DNA of 64,000 nt from Parascedosporium putredinis (lineage: Eukaryota > Ascomycota > Sordariomycetes > Microascales > Microascaceae): contig CASHTG010000015.1 in NCBI GenBank assembly GCA_949357655.1, positions 2,418,001 through 2,482,000 of the forward strand. The letters run 5' to 3'. The notes under the pieces were generated by a model. The model was given only the letters and a program-made list of their open reading frames with translations. It had not been told where the DNA came from and did no database searches. Shown here piece by piece: positions 1-14,179 of the stretch (positions are counted from its first letter, which is position 1; every line of letters starts with the position of its first letter). The translations under genes and the position numbers were made by a program.

Positions 1-483
1 ACCAACCGTCCGTGTGCGGGCTTGAAATGATGAGCGCTCCACGCTGTGACCTGTGGACCGCGGGGCAAGTGGCATCAATTGATCAAACGGCTCAATTGGA
101 TTCGATGGTCCCCTACCCCCTTTCGCATGTCTCCTATTGAAATATCGTCTCTGGCTTCAAACACCCGCCACCTCTCATCCCTTCATATATCACACACGCC
201 GCTAAAATCCCCATATCCTCGGTCGATCAGCCTGGCGCCAGCGAAACACAATATCTACTCCAGTGTCTGATCGCCAAAACGTCCTACCGCCTATTTTTAC
301 CTCATCATCTGAGTCCGGTAGCAACTTTGCGTCACAATCACCGCCTCTTTGTGAGGTTTGGCGCCCAAAGTCGCAACCCCACACAGACTGTCTGTTGCCC
401 ATCCATCACTTGCGTGCCCTCAGACCCCCTCCTCCCCTCCGTTTCACCGCGCCACGCGACCTTCTTCTCGGGTCGAACCAACA

Positions 484-2351
484 ATGTCCAACCTATTTTC
501 TGGAATGTGAGTTGTTCTCTAGTTTTTATCTCTTGTATCATGGGATGCTTTGTCCCAAACTGCCATATCTATGCCCGGCGCAACACTAGCTGCCCGAGGT
601 CATGGAGCCCGGGTGAGCGCTCTCGGGTAGGACAAGAGGGCGGGCGACTATGGAAGGTCCGTCTCGAGTTTCTCGAGGAGTCTGAGTGTCCGCCGACCTG
701 GGCCCAGCTAGGCACATGTCCGTTCCTAAATCTGATGAATTCCTAACCTCCCCTCCGCCTCCCCTTCCCTGCCCACCCTCTTGCGCATCACGCTTGGCTT
801 GCGATCTTCCTTGCAAGGGCATATTGCAATTTAAAGCATGCGGCCCTCCTGCGGATGCTAGACCGACCACCGAGCTCCTGGCCCCTCGCGCCCCATCCTC
901 GTCTCCTTTCCGCTGTCTTGCTCTCATCCAAGATATAGACAGTCCTACGGCTTGAGCTTGGCCGATCTCTGGGCACTTCTTGAGCTCGCATCAGTGGAGA
1001 AGCTGGAGATAAAGACAAGCATCCAATATATATATATATATATATACATATATGGGTCGCACATTTGTTTATTTCTCCTAACCTCGAATCAAGCCTGGCA
1101 CTAGATGACCCAGTTCACCGTCTTGAACTTGGCTTTCCATGATCTTGAACTAACACCCTTCTCCTCCAGAAACGCCCGCTTTCGCGGAGCTAGCACGAGA
1201 CCTCCTGGCCAAAACAGGAGCCCTACGGCTTCCGGCCAGCCTTCTCCTACTGCACTCCCCCAGCACGGAAACCATTCGTCCTCTAACCTTGCCCCCGTGT
1301 CCCCCTTTACCAACCTCACCTTCCTTATCGCAGACGATCGGCATGGATGAAGCTAGCGGAATCATGTCTACGGACGACGTCCTTAGCGCTTATGCGTTGC
1401 CCAAACCCCTGCCTCTCTGGCTCAACCCTTCCTATGCCAAGCATATCGTGAAGGGCAACTTCATGACGTTGAGTGCCCGCCCCAAGACAGTCGAGCAGGG
1501 TGAATGGACTGCCCACCAAGGTAAGCCCCAGCTCTTGGCGAGTGTAGGCGCGCACGTCGTCTTCGTCGACTCCTCTGCATCACGGTGACTAATATAGGCA
1601 TTGCCTACCTACAGTGGTCGAGCATTACCGAAACCTGTGGAATTTTGTCCGTGTCCTTCATGAGAAAGAGGATGACGGTACCACCATCTGCAACGCGACG
1701 ACGTGCCCGAAGATGTCGGCTGGGGCGTAAGTTTCGAGCATTATTCATGATGGGCCCTGGCCATCCCGGCACCGTCGTATCGTGTCTAACTAGCGGTGCC
1801 ACATAGAAACCACTCCTTCACGTGGCTGAACGCCCAGCGCGAGCCCGTCGAGCTGCCTGCTCACGAGTACATGACGCTCATGCAGAGATGGATCTCGGGC
1901 AAGATCGACGATACCAAGATCTTCCCGTCAGACCCCGCTGGTGTCTCATATGCTCACAACCCAGCCATCACCACCACCCCTCTCTCTCAGCTCTCCAATC
2001 CGAACGAGAAGGACTATGTGGGCAAGCGATCTGGTTTCCCCGAGCCGTTCATTGATGTTTGCCAGACCATCTTCCGTCAGATGTTCCGCGTATACGCTCA
2101 CCTCTACTGGGCTCACTTTGTTGACCCCTTCTACCATATCAACCTGGAGAAGCAGCTCAACAGTTGTTTCAGTCACTTTATCCTGACAGCGACCGCTCTA
2201 GATATGCTTAAACCCTATGAATTGGAGCCGATGCAGGCTCTGATCGATCTCTGGGCTGCCAACGGTACCTTCCCCCGAGTCCAAGGCCTACGAGTATGCC
2301 AACCTACGTGCCGGCGAACGCCTCATGCAACTTGCTGGAGCCTCCCAATAG
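484..2351 (+). CDS. mob2: MOB2-type kinase co-activator (Mob1/phocein family)
   Basis: MOB proteins bind and activate NDR-family kinases; the MOB2 type partners the Cbk1/COT-1 kinase in polar growth. I read four exons: 484-506, 1170-1520, 1615-1726 and 1807-2351, about 343 residues. The first exon encodes only MSNLFSG plus a split codon and ends at a GTGAGT donor. The core shows the metal-binding pairs of the family: C-x4-C (CNATTC, near residue 151) followed by MSAG, and H-x4-H (HLYWAH, near residue 260). The segment PLPLWLNPSYAKHIVKGNF resembles the Mob2 rather than the Mob1 branch. Two frame breaks are visible. One lies between about 1240 and 1330, between the N-terminal linker and SQTIGMDEASG. 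The other is in a C run at about 2271, after which the expected C-terminus ESKAYEYANLRAGERL continues to a TAG at 2349. MOB2 against MOB3/phocein is a family judgement; membership of the MOB superfamily is firm. Confidence 0.85.
1025..1052. repeat. TA dinucleotide microsatellite in mob2 intron 1
   Basis: Alternating TA run of about 28 bases with one CA interruption. It lies inside the 663-base first intron of mob2. Confidence 0.8.
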
Positions 2352-5300
2352 TAGAGATATGAGCAGTACCGGTTCCTAGCCCGGTTCCACCGTTCCAACC
2401 GAGAAATTATGGCAGCGGTTATTTACAAGAGTCCGCAGTTTTCGGACACCAGGGTCTGGCGCACAGGTGAAGAAGGGTTGTACCCTTTTTCTAGGGGGCG
2501 ACGAAAGGGTAAGAGGATGATAGAAGGCAGCACTGGATGATGGGAAAGAGCCTTCCAAACATCAAGCGGCACAATTTCGAACGAATGTGGGGAGGGAAAT
2601 TTGTCGGCTTAAATAAACGGTAGAGGCAAGGAAAAGCACGAGGGAGAGATAAGCACTTACGGCCATAGTAGCATAGGATTCTGGAGACTTTTTGTACGAT
2701 TGAAATTCACTCTCGAATACGTCCCATTGCCGAAACAGCGATTACCTCTTCTACCTACATGATGGAAAATGCCCAGCAACGGAGCGGGGTTTGGTTCCCA
2801 TCCCCGGACGCGCTTTATCTCTCGGCGTTTCGTGAATGGCTATCTATCTGTTGTTTAAGCCACGGATAGTAGCATGCTCCTCCCAAGAAGAAGAAAATGC
2901 TGTCGAGAACGCGGCGAGACCGTGGCTGCAAGCCTGATGTGAGACATATGACGCTTAGGCGGGATTCCAAAGAGCCTTGAGGTCGCATCTCCACGTACGA
3001 ATAAGGACGCTAGTGAAGCCGATTATCTGTCACGATAAATATAATCCGTACTAACGCCTCTTCTACCAGAATTGGTTGATGACTTTCTAACGTCCCCATG
3101 TTCTGGCGCATGCCTTGAGGCTACATCACCCGTGTGCTGGTACAGAATCGGGCAATAATTTCGAACCGTTGAATCTGGGTGCTTGGCGAGATTCGGACAA
3201 GACTGTGGCTCTCCAAAGTTCCATAGGCTACCCTTCCGCTTCCTCTACCTCTTTTGCGTTGCATTGCCATACTCCTCGAGGACTCTGGTTAAGAACTGTA
3301 CTCAACCATACTGGTGTTGAGATGTATGCCTCGGAGAACAAGGCAAGGAGGGTCGCGCGGCCTCCTATGAGGCAGGGAACCAACTAGAGAAACAGGTAGC
3401 AACCTTGACCCCCATCCTTTCCTCTTCCAACGATAATTGAAGAAGTGTACGGGATCGACGGCTACGCGGTCTTTTGAAGAAAGGGCGACAAGTTACTTGA
3501 TGGAATCACTTGGCCGATATACGCCTCCGTGCGGGGTCTCTTGAGCGGGTACGACGTGGGACATTTGGGTTCCATCAGAGTTACTCACAAAATGGGTGAA
3601 CAGAGTGCGAGGAATATTACGAGCAAGAGCAGGAAGCGTGTGCCTTTTCGGTTTGCCACGGGTAAAGGGGAAGGGATCGGGTGGGATGCAGAGATGAATA
3701 AGGTAGTGGAACGGTATGGCTCCTGTCCGAGATGCGGTGCGACTCATGGGATCCGTCTTTTCTTCCCGGATTGTTTCAACTAACGGGATGACGGGAAAGG
3801 CTTCATGTTGATGGCGGCTCTCATATGCTTCCATGTCTTTCTTCCGCAAGGGTCTCGTTGAAAGGCACTTCCTCCTCCCCAGGCGAAGGGGTTACGACAG
3901 GTTTCGAAGATACCAGGGCCCTGCTTCAACGGAGGCGTGAGGGCACAGCTCGTGCCGGCGACCGCGATACATGGCTTGAGCTGTGCGAGGATAAGGGTCG
4001 GAAATGAAATGAGCTTCCACGAAAAACGGGAAGCACAGAGCCCGGCAGAGGTCAGTTGAGAGTACAGTGAAAGCCAGGTTACGACTACTCTTTTGACCTT
4101 TGGCCATCTACCCCTTTCCTCTTTCGCTATGAAACCTACAACTACCCCTTCGTTACTCCTTCAACGCCTATGGATAGCTAAACGTCTGTGAGGGGAGGGG
4201 ACCATATTCTTTTTCATATTACTACGTCAAGTCTTCGGGCCTAGTCGAGCACTTTGCAAAGTGTAGAAACGGGTTACACGTAGGCCAAGGATGAAGTTTC
4301 CCGTCGCGAGAATGGCGCTAATCCAGGCCAACAACTTATCAATACGCTAAGTCTAAGGACAATGCTGGCTGTGTGTAACACAGCCTTCCCCCCTCTCGGC
4401 GGGAGCCTCGTGCCTTGTTGAATCATGAAAAGAGGGTATTCCACTCACAGTCCCCCGTCCCAGCGACGCTGCAGCCGACCGGCTACCGACTTGACAAGGG
4501 GAAAGGGGCCAAAATCTCACGTATTGGGCAAGTGTAAGGGAATGGGGCTGGGGAGGAAGGCAGAGGGCATCAGGGAAGAATAAGCTGGGTGAGGTGGACA
4601 TGACAGTGCTTGAGCGAACTCGATATCTATTGATGCTCTGCACATCGGCACAGCCTACAAAGCGTCGAGTCTTGTTGCAAGTGATGTCCGCAACGCCCCA
4701 TCCTTCGCTCATCCAGCCACTTTTTGGGCGAAAGAAGAGGAGAAGTGCCATACCTGCTGTCCGCAACGAGACTAGTGGTAGAGGCCAAACTGTAGTCTTC
4801 TCATCCCGGTGAACAGGAACAAGGCAAAAAGGAAGAGAGGGCTGCTTCCCAGCGATCAACCGCGCCACCAAGGCGTCGCCATCTCAAAGACATTGTCAAA
4901 CGTACTGCGTAATTCGGCTGGGTTACCCCTTTGACGAATTTGCTTTCGCGGCCCTCTCTTACAATGCCGTCAGGATGCGTCAAATCCCTGCCCTGTTGGG
5001 GTTCGCGGGTACGCAGGTGTATGTCTTGGCTAGCAGTGGTTTTTTTCTCCCCTTTACCATTCACCTTTTGACTCAAAGACCGATGCTGCCTGCATGCACC
5101 CGATAGGCGTGGGCATGAGCAAGGACATCTGTTCCTCAAGGGCTGGGGGAGCGGCGGACGACCAGAGGCACGGGGAAGACGGGAGCGGTGCGTGCGACGC
5201 CAGACCCTGCTTGCTGGTGGACGATGTCACTGGGCTTTGTTTTGAGTCGGACGATCTCTTGCGATCCCGAAATAGATGACGACGGGTGCGGACTAAACTA

Positions 5301-8300
5301 AATTTTCCTTTGGGGGCGTTGCTCCAATCAGAGGATATGTCTGTTCCGAGCGGTGTGGATGAAAGGCAGCCATATGGATAGACCAGCCAGCCAGCCAGCC
5401 AGCTTGCGCGGTAACCAAAAAAGAAAGCAAAGGGAAGAAGGAAGAAAAGAAAAGAAGAAGGGGTATAGCCGAGCCGAAACCCGTTTCTCGGAGTCCTCTC
5501 ATCGAATCGCATGATGGCTCACTCCTGCTCGCTGCTCGTCCTTCAACACACAACATCACGACTACCTCAAGCATGTGGCATGCCTCCAAACGAGGCTCGG
5601 GAAAGAAAGTCAACAGATTCTTCAACTCGTAGAATGAGCGAGAGGCTATTACCAGTTCGAATCTCATGATTTTTATGATGACGAGGGAGATAATGAGGGT
5701 GAAAGGCGGCCGTGGCAGCTTCAGTCGAGGCATCAGCATCACATCCTTGCATCGGCATCTCACCGCCACTCCATTCCTGCCTCTTTTTTCAGCTTGGAAC
5801 AGTTCTAGGAAAAATGCACCCACTTTCTCGGGATTTCTCTCACCTCTCGCATCCATAGATCCATTTGACTGTTTGAAGTCTCCTTCCCCTTGTCCTTTCC
5901 AACTCTTTTTTTTCTCTTTCTTCTTTTCTTCTCTTTTTTCTTTTTTTTTTTTTTTTTTTTTTTCCGGTACCGAAAACAGCGCTTCCCGCCTTTTTGTTTT
6001 GCCATCTTGCCTTCGGCATTGGCCATCTTCTCTTGTTCCCTGCGTGCTATGCTCTCACTAAACAGATATAACTCAGCAAAACTCCGAGGAGGAGGAGCAT
6101 AGCCAGAGTGGATCAATGCATGAGAGACTCTTTGGTTTGGTGGGCCGGCCCACCAAGAGCGAATCTAGTCAGAGATCCATCCGATGATAGCGCGCTGCAG
6201 AATAAACAGACTAGAGGGAAGCAGGAACCAAGATCATATGCATCGTCTGGCCGAGACTGTCTGGATGGGCCGCGTATTGGGACGTTGTCCCTTCCTTTGA
6301 CCCCTCTAGATTCCTCTCCCTTCCGCGCTTCCTCGGGTCTTCCGGCTTCATCGGTCTTCGTGCGTAGATGCCTGCTTAACGGACCCAGTCTTGCGTCCAA
6401 GGGGCCTCGAACTTTATCCACACTGCAACAAGGCGGTGGGGAAGCGGGAAAGGCTTGCCAATCGTGAAGCCCTTCTTTGAAAAGGGCGTTGACTCATACT
6501 CCCAAGACCCAGCGTCTCAGGATGTCCATTCTCCATGCGCGGCAAATCGTGCAGTCTCCCGCCCCGTCAGCGTTGGGCAGAATCGTCGGGGTAATTGTGA
6601 GGGAGCACCAGTTCTGGCGCGACGGCAGACAGGGGCGTGTGTGAATATTAACAGCAGAGGATGAAGGGAAAGTCTGAGGACTTTTCTTTTTTTTTTTTTT
6701 TGGGTGAACTGGACTCGACTGGACCCGTCTCTCGTCTCTCGTTGGCGGGCACAACACCTCGAGGCTGGAGTTGGGTAGGCCAGCGAGGCGAGAGCGAGGG
6801 CGAGGACGAGGATGAGGACGAAGACAAGAATAAACCAAACCTCCTTGGATCTGGTTACGACATGAAGTCAAGACAAGGGAACTTCAAAGGCTGTTGTACT
6901 CCTCATCAATCTTGTCTGGTGAGGTGGGGGCATTCGCTCAGATTCCTCAAAAATACGTCAATAGACACACTTCAAACAAGGCCCTATAACGAGTCCTCAG
7001 AAAGCATCGAAAGCGCAAAAGAATATTAAAAAAAAAAAAAAAAAGACTTGGGTTATGCATTCCCAAGGCAAATAGATGCATTCGTATGCCTATGCGAGAA
7101 AAACACAGGCAGTGATTTAAGTCAGGCTTCGGTATCTTGGAGTTATTCAGTCGAGCCGGCATCCTTGGTGGGAATCCGTGTGGTCCGGCATGTTTACCGG
7201 GCAGAAGGTCCGCGCCGTGGAGAGATCGAACGAAATAGCCGACGTTGCGCGCTTTCGCGAGCCGGAACCAGTCTCAGATCCGGCTGACCGTGCCGCCGCG
7301 ATGGAAACAGTTTGATTTCCTCACAACTTTTATTTGTTTGCCAGGGTTTCAAAATTCGGCGTGGACTTTCAGAATAATACAAATTTGACATGTTAAAAAT
7401 GGGCAACGGCTTTGCACCCCCTGAATAGAATGGATCCCGGGCACCAAATACTGAGGGTAGGTTGATTCTCACTTCGCCATCATCATATTGCTAACACGGA
7501 GCATCAATCCGGGTATGGTATCGCCGCAGGGGGGATGAGAATTGCACCGGCCCGAAGCAGCAAGAGGCGGAGACGTGAATCGGCCCAGGCACAAATGGGC
7601 AGTCTTCGTTCTGGCTGGATCGCGGGGGCCAGGCTTCAGGTATCAATCTACCAACAATATTATGTACGAGACTGGCACATTGTCGGCCTCGAGGCGCACC
7701 TCTCGCCTTGGAGATGCTCAGGTCCAGCCCCAAAGTTGACTCAGAGCACGGCGAGTCCAGCGACGAGCAGCGACAAAGGTCCAGACAAACCAAAGGAAAA
7801 GCTCGAAAAGGAAAAAAACAAAAGAAGGGATCCAAAGAGGGGGATCTTTTGCCCTACTTTCAGGCGAGATAGGATAGAGTGGCTGCAGGCCTTAACGCGT
7901 CCACTTTAAACCCCCAAGAACCCCTCCCTCGCGTGTGCCCCCAGATCCCAGCATGTCATTCGAAGAGTTGAGGCGTCCAGGAGGGAATGGGTGGGTGGGG
8001 GTGGAGGGGAGAGAGCCCGCGTGAGGCCCTTGGCACCAATCGAACGACTTACCAAAGGCGTTGGGCACGATTTGGGATAGGGCGATTGGCATCTTTACAG
8101 CAGCATGGAGCGTCTCGGATCTCGTCCGGGGCGCCCGCGATGCGAGGAGGGTGTCTCTTGTTTATGCGGCGAGGGTTTAAAATAAAAACAAAGGGATTAC
8201 GGTTCCATCCATGGATGTATGTACCTTTACACTCAAATCACCATTATCGGCATCTCGATATGTTCTGTTCTTTCGAGAAACACAGAAAATGGCGGACAAG

Positions 8301-8573
8301 GGAGAAGCGGCGCTCTTTTCCATTTCCGAGGTAGCCAGGAGAAGACAAGGTGAGCCAGCCCAAGCCTGTCTGTCACGTTTGAGACATTTCTTGGTGTGGG
8401 AAGGATCATAGGCCCGTAGTCGCCGCGTCGGGAGTGGCCGCTGGGCCGGCCCATCCCCATTTCGCCAGACGAGGGGGCCTGAGGAAGCGAGCGGATCTCT
8501 ATTTAGGCCTCGTGGTTGGGGCGAAAATCCGCGCGCGCTTTGCGACTGGTGTACGGATGGATCCAGTGTTTAC

Positions 8574-8618
8574 GTTGTGTGTGTGTATGTGTGTGTCTGT
8601 GTGTGTGTACTTGTTTGT
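8574..8618. repeat. Interrupted GT microsatellite
   Basis: GT-rich run with TATG and CTGT interruptions. It lies in intergenic DNA. Confidence 0.75.
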
Positions 8619-11600
8619 GTGGCGTTGCCGAAGCCCCAGGCCCCAGAATTACGAGCTCTTCTTCCCGCAGCAAACGTGCTAGGCCGAACGCGAGGGTGAG
8701 ACATAGCGGGGGAGGATCAATGAATTCAAAGTTTTTTTGGACTAGGAGGAACGGGAGGACTTCGTCCAGACTGTCTTGGAGAGCTCCACGTCCGCTTTCT
8801 CGTTTTGCGCTGACGAAGCTCCCTGGACGGCGCAAGAACATTTGCTCGTCGCATGAGGGCAGCACTCAAGAGGAACCGCATCCATGATCACAGGCCGAAG
8901 AAGTTGTCGTCCTGCCTACATGTAGCCCCTCCGGTGCGAAGCGAACATGAAGTCACGACTCGACTGGCGAAAGGACCTCGTGCCAGCTCTACTGGCTGCC
9001 CGGGGCGGGAGAAGGAGGATACCGAGACTCTCCCTTTCGTCATTACGCTGTTCTCACGTGCGGCGAAGAAAAGGATTCACATTACGCCTCCTGCCCACAC
9101 CCATCCTACTGATCAAAGGGGGAGGGGGATGTGGTGAGAAGGGGTCGCTGGATAGTAGTGAGCCTAACAAATCATCAAGGCATGAAGGCAGTGCGCCCCT
9201 CCCTCTGCCCTCAGATTGACGGCGAGAAGAAAAAGGAGGCACCAACAAGGAAGGAGCCCAACGAGGAAGTCTTGACCTCCTGTTACCGTATTCTTGTTTA
9301 TTATTCGCAAAGACTCGACGACTACCTCGGTATTTACGCGTCATTGTCGAGCCTGGCGCTACCGTTAAAAAATAGTGGAAGGGAAACAAAAACAAAAGAA
9401 CGGCGATGGTTCTCTCAACAAAACAATAGACCGCTTGGAGACCATCTTGCGTTCTAGGTCACGGAGTTTTGGGGTGAGCTGGGACGGAGGAACTGGGAGG
9501 AACTGCGGCGTGACGAGACGAGAGAACGGTGAACCAGGCGAGATCCTGGCGGAGAACGGAAGTGGAAGAACAAGAGGGAGGAGAAAAAAATAACGGCGGG
9601 GAGTTCATGTACTCTTGTACCTGGCCGCATCTCATGCGGCCATGAAGCACAGTGGAGCGCAGGATATCAGCCTGAGTCTCGCGATGCTGCGTCCAGTCAT
9701 TTGTGGTCTCTTCTGCTGCCGTTTGGCCGGGGAGGGGAAAAAGGCGAGGGGGCCCGTTTTCCCCAGCCACCGGATTTTCTTGTCCTCGGCGGGCCCTTCT
9801 TCTTTCGTTTCGCCTGGCAACCAGGCCAGATGACTTTTGGCGAAGCGTTCTCGTCAATATCAGGCGGTCAAGGGGAAAGAGGAGAGAGTGCCCTGACTCT
9901 GATGAAGTTGGCGGGAGGGCAGAAACCCTCCCCTGTCAGTTTCTCAAGAGGCGAGGCAAATAAGGCCAAACTATTTGCAAGAGCAGGCGATAGTCGCCTT
10001 TGAACGTCGCGCGAGCTCACCCCGCGGCCTATCGAAGCAAACAGGCCATATCCTGCTATCCCGTCCTGGCAAGAACATCCGAAGGGCCTTGTCATGATGT
10101 TCCTCGTTACCCTCATTGGCCGGGGCTTGGGGGCGCAGATCGCCTTAGATTCGTGGACATCTCGATCCCTTCTTCGCGTTTTTTATGGTTTTATTTTCCT
10201 TCTCCTTTCTCACGGCCGTCCCCACAAATGCCTTGGAGTGAGTGGGTGAGTGGAGGGAGGAAACGGACATATTCGCCCCCTCCCGCTGATGAAGTCTGTT
10301 GAGGGGAAGAACCCTCCGTGCTGGGTCAGGCGAGATGATCCCGCACCCACCCCGCATGACCCGAAGTGATCTTCAATTTCCTGGGAACTGAGAGGCCCAT
10401 CCGGACGCACGACGGGCCGAGTTACTTCTTCTCCTGTATCTATTTTCTTTTCTTCCTATCCACTATGGACAATAGGCATCTGAGTAAACGCTCAATGTCC
10501 ACCTCGTGAAGATGCAGTGTACCTTGTCTTCGTAAAATACACGCGAGGTTTTGATGCATCCGCATACAGTGGCTAGTATCGAACTCGACAATGACGCAGA
10601 ATACTTGGCAGACGAGGTCAGGTGCTTTTGTTTCTCTATGCTCTTTTCTTTTTTTTCTTCTTTTTTTCTTTTTCTTTTCTGCCGGCCGCTTTACCCTTCT
10701 ACCTTTTCTTTAGACGCCGTCATCAAACGCGTTGGGGATATACTCTTTCGTCAATGGAAGAGCACTGTAAGGACTACATAGTATCAAGAGCAGAGCGCGG
10801 TGGGTTTCGTATCGTCGTGTCCCCCAATAGCCGTGGAGAGACTGTCGGGACATGGTCACCGCCTTGGGATATCTGATGTGATGGATGCTGGCCTGGTTCG
10901 GCTTCCCGAGTGGCTACACTTTCGTTGAGAAATCTACAGGTGAAATTTGGATGGTATTCGCTATTTGGGAGGCATGAACTTGCGACCACCCCCAGTCGGG
11001 TCAACCGATGGGCCAGCCGATGGGTATCTTGGTTTTGATAGAAGCGAGCCACCTACCCAGACACTCTCAAAATGCCTCAATTTTAGTAAACAAATGGTAC
11101 ATCAATAGTGAGGGACCCTTTTGAGGATCTCGTTATCCGAATGGGACAAAAAAGAATGAGAACAAGGCCCTCGATAGGATCACCACTCATCACCTCACTG
11201 TTTACTGGCTGGCCAGCTTCGCGGCCGACCAAATCATGGGCTCGTATCAATCTTGACTGTCCACGCTGCGAACTAGCGCTCAATGGCTCCCCATCCCTCC
11301 ATACCCTCCATACATCGCGAGCGTATTGCGTTCCAGACATCACCAGCATGGCGACAAGGATCACAGCAAGTGACCAGGGACGCTGACTTGGGCCCTGGGA
11401 GGGCGAATGGGAACTATCGGGACTGAGCCGTTGGTGACTGCTCAGGGCTCGCTTCTCCCACTCACAGCGCGTACCCCCTTAGGCCTCCATTTGTCTGATC
11501 CGAGAAGGGGCTCAGGTTGGGTATGAACACACAGTCCCAGGTGTATCAGGGGTCATTTCTGCCCAACCTACACTCTCGAGGGTTTTCAAGGCTTGGCACC

Positions 11601-14136
11601 ATCGCCTTCCAAACCAGAAGAGCTGTGCATCGCTTCACCCTACCCGAGACGGAAGATGGAATGATGGCGGGTGTGGGGGCATTCGTACTTGGTACGGAGT
11701 CAGAGGCGGGACGGGTGTCCCAAGGGCAGCTGGTTTTGGCGCATCTGAAACGGGGCTCTGACTCCAAGAGTCAAGTCACGGCTACCTCACCGCTTCTTTC
11801 CACAGTTTTGGCCGCGCTGCCTTGAAGGGAAAATGGAAGACGTGAGGTCGAGCGTTTTCTATCCAATGGATCTGTCCATGCCTTGACCATTTGCACCTCC
11901 CCCACCCCTTTGTCTAAACCGTGAACCTTGCGTGCACCGTTACCTCCGTGCCGGGCGGGATGGAGAGTGACGGTGACGGTAACATTGCAGGAGCGATGAG
12001 GCTTCTTGACGTCCAGTTTCGGCGCTATTATAGCTCGGAATAAATACTTAGGAAAAAATAGAGCGCGGAGCTCGGGAAGGCGCTACATTGGAGGGAAGAT
12101 CTGACACCTTCCTTGGCTTCTGGAAACCACGCCCCTCCCTACGCCGGGGCACGGTGTACCACAAGGGAGAAACTTACCCAACTGGAAGCCTCCTTCTCCT
12201 TCCCTTTGACCAAAGCCTTCCCCGGACCGCTCGGAGTCTACCGAGAGGTCTTGAGCTCGCCTGTGCCCGTTTCCATCTCAAGTATCGCGCCTGGTCTGAG
12301 ATGACCAAAGTCAGTGCTAGCTAGATCCACTGGCACTTGCCAGGCAGGCCCAGCCATGAAGTTGGCCTGGGTTTGTTAGAAGGGGAGATTAGTTGCCATT
12401 TCATGGAAACCCGCCACTTGATCCTTGATCCACCTTCGGCGAGTTTGAAACCGAAACACCATTCTGTTCACGGGTTGTTTATTTCCTGACGCTGCGGTCT
12501 AGTCGCTGCAGCTGCACAAAGTCCCTACAGGCGTCGTCAGATGCTGCCTTTGGACTGCTTAAGCTTCGAAAAAAATGTCCTAGGGTTCGGTGGGTCAAGG
12601 TCGGTCTTGGATCTGTCACTGATCCATTGATCACACTGGAACATCCCACAGGCCCAAATGGCGAGGGCCGTTCCTCTCCGCGTCCCCGTCCCCACTGCCA
12701 GTTCCTTTCCACTCCCTGCCCCAGGCTGATTTGGGGCTGGCTTCATGATACCCTTTGCACGGCAACCCATCCATCCTACACGAATACATGCACGACGCTA
12801 ATCCCTAGCTCCTGGCTGCGGACTCCCTCAATCCTCGAACAAGGGAACTGCGGGCTTTGAAGAGGTTTTTGGGGCATCTCTCCAAATATGGCATAGTGCC
12901 CGTCCTTCCCACCGTGAACTGCCCTCATGACGATGTCAACGGTAGTATTCGATTAGTTGTGGCTCAGGAAACCGCGCTTCCTTTTACTGGCGTACCCATC
13001 TTCTACTTGCCGTTTTTAGAGTGTATTCGGCCCCTCCCTTGCCTTCCCCATCGCTTTTTATTATGGACCAAGGAGACTCATGAGAGTACGGATTGATCTG
13101 CTTCGACCGTCCTAATGTCACGTTGGATCTTCTCAACAGCCACAAGCCGAGCGTAAGCCTCACTCGGATCGGCCACAGAGGAACCCTAATAATACTCTAA
13201 CCGCCGAGGAGTGCCCTTTCAGCCCAGTGGTTTCGGCCGGATATTTTCTCAGCCAATCCCCCGACCATCCCGGACGAGGGAGCAGGGCGTCAAAAGGGCT
13301 CGACTCGGATGTCGGTCTGATCGGCGACTTTGACGGACGAAGGAAAAAAAAAGACTAAACCACCATGGAGACTGGCAAATGCCTGCTTCAACCAGACAAG
13401 CGATGCACCTCCGTCAGAGTCAGATGGATCCATGTTTTGCCGTGCCAAAAGTGGGCAGTGGAACAACCAAGGACCGAGGGCTTTACCGGTTCATCCAAGA
13501 ATCTGCGCATGGCACACATCCACAATAGCAAAGCATCGCCTCTTCTAGTGCCCCGGGTGCCTATAGCTCCTGGAGTGCATGGTGCGTGAGTTGATTCGTA
13601 TGCAATGATCAACCATATTGAAGCCCTAGCACGGCGGTTTGAAGACCTCATTCGCTCCCCGTTTGCTGCAGACGACCCATCTGCCCCCAAAGGTCCTCCC
13701 ACCCTCCTTGCTATTTGATCACTCCTTTTCCTAGGCCCACGCTCCACTCCCACACAATCTGCACAAGAGCTGCCAACGGTCAATCGTGACTGGTGTTTCC
13801 CTCGATCATGGTGGGAGCGCCCCATGTTCCCATGTTCCCATGTCCTCCTGCTTTCACGCACGCCGAAACTGGCGGATACACTTCCAAACCTGGCCAGCTG
13901 GCTCACCCTCCTCCCACTTCGTGACGGTTTCGAGCGGAACCGATGCACCCACGCCCTCCTCTTGCTGGGCTTCACAGATTGGTCGAGCTGATGGGCCTGA
14001 CCTCACCCTACAACTTTGATTTTATTCCATTTTACCTCTTTCCTCTTTGCTCCTTGGCTCCTGCTGGTTCCCACCCTCCATGTCGTCCCGGATTCCCACC
14101 CCTCTCCCTTCCCTCCTCTCCCACCGTTTCGCTCAC

Positions 14137-14179
14137 CCTGTCCTGTCTTGTCCTGTCTGTCCTGTCCTGTCCTATCCTG
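14137..14179. repeat. CCTGT pentanucleotide repeat
   Basis: About eight imperfect tandem copies of CCTGT, with variants such as CTTGT and CCTAT. It lies in intergenic DNA upstream of the bZIP gene. Confidence 0.75.

Noticed and set aside
3115..3849. Overlapping frames of 84-118 codons on both strands
   Set aside because: Short, no family resemblance, no consistent frame preference, no splice or leader signals.
4353..6116. Minus-strand frames of 100-190 codons near 4353-5856 and a Lys-rich frame at 5805-6116
   Set aside because: The Lys-rich frame is only the translation of a poly-T/CTT tract on the other strand. The others are low-complexity and have no support.
8503..8887. Overlapping frames on both strands around 8503-8887
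   Set aside because: Their VCVC and THTHTH stretches are translations of the GT microsatellite.
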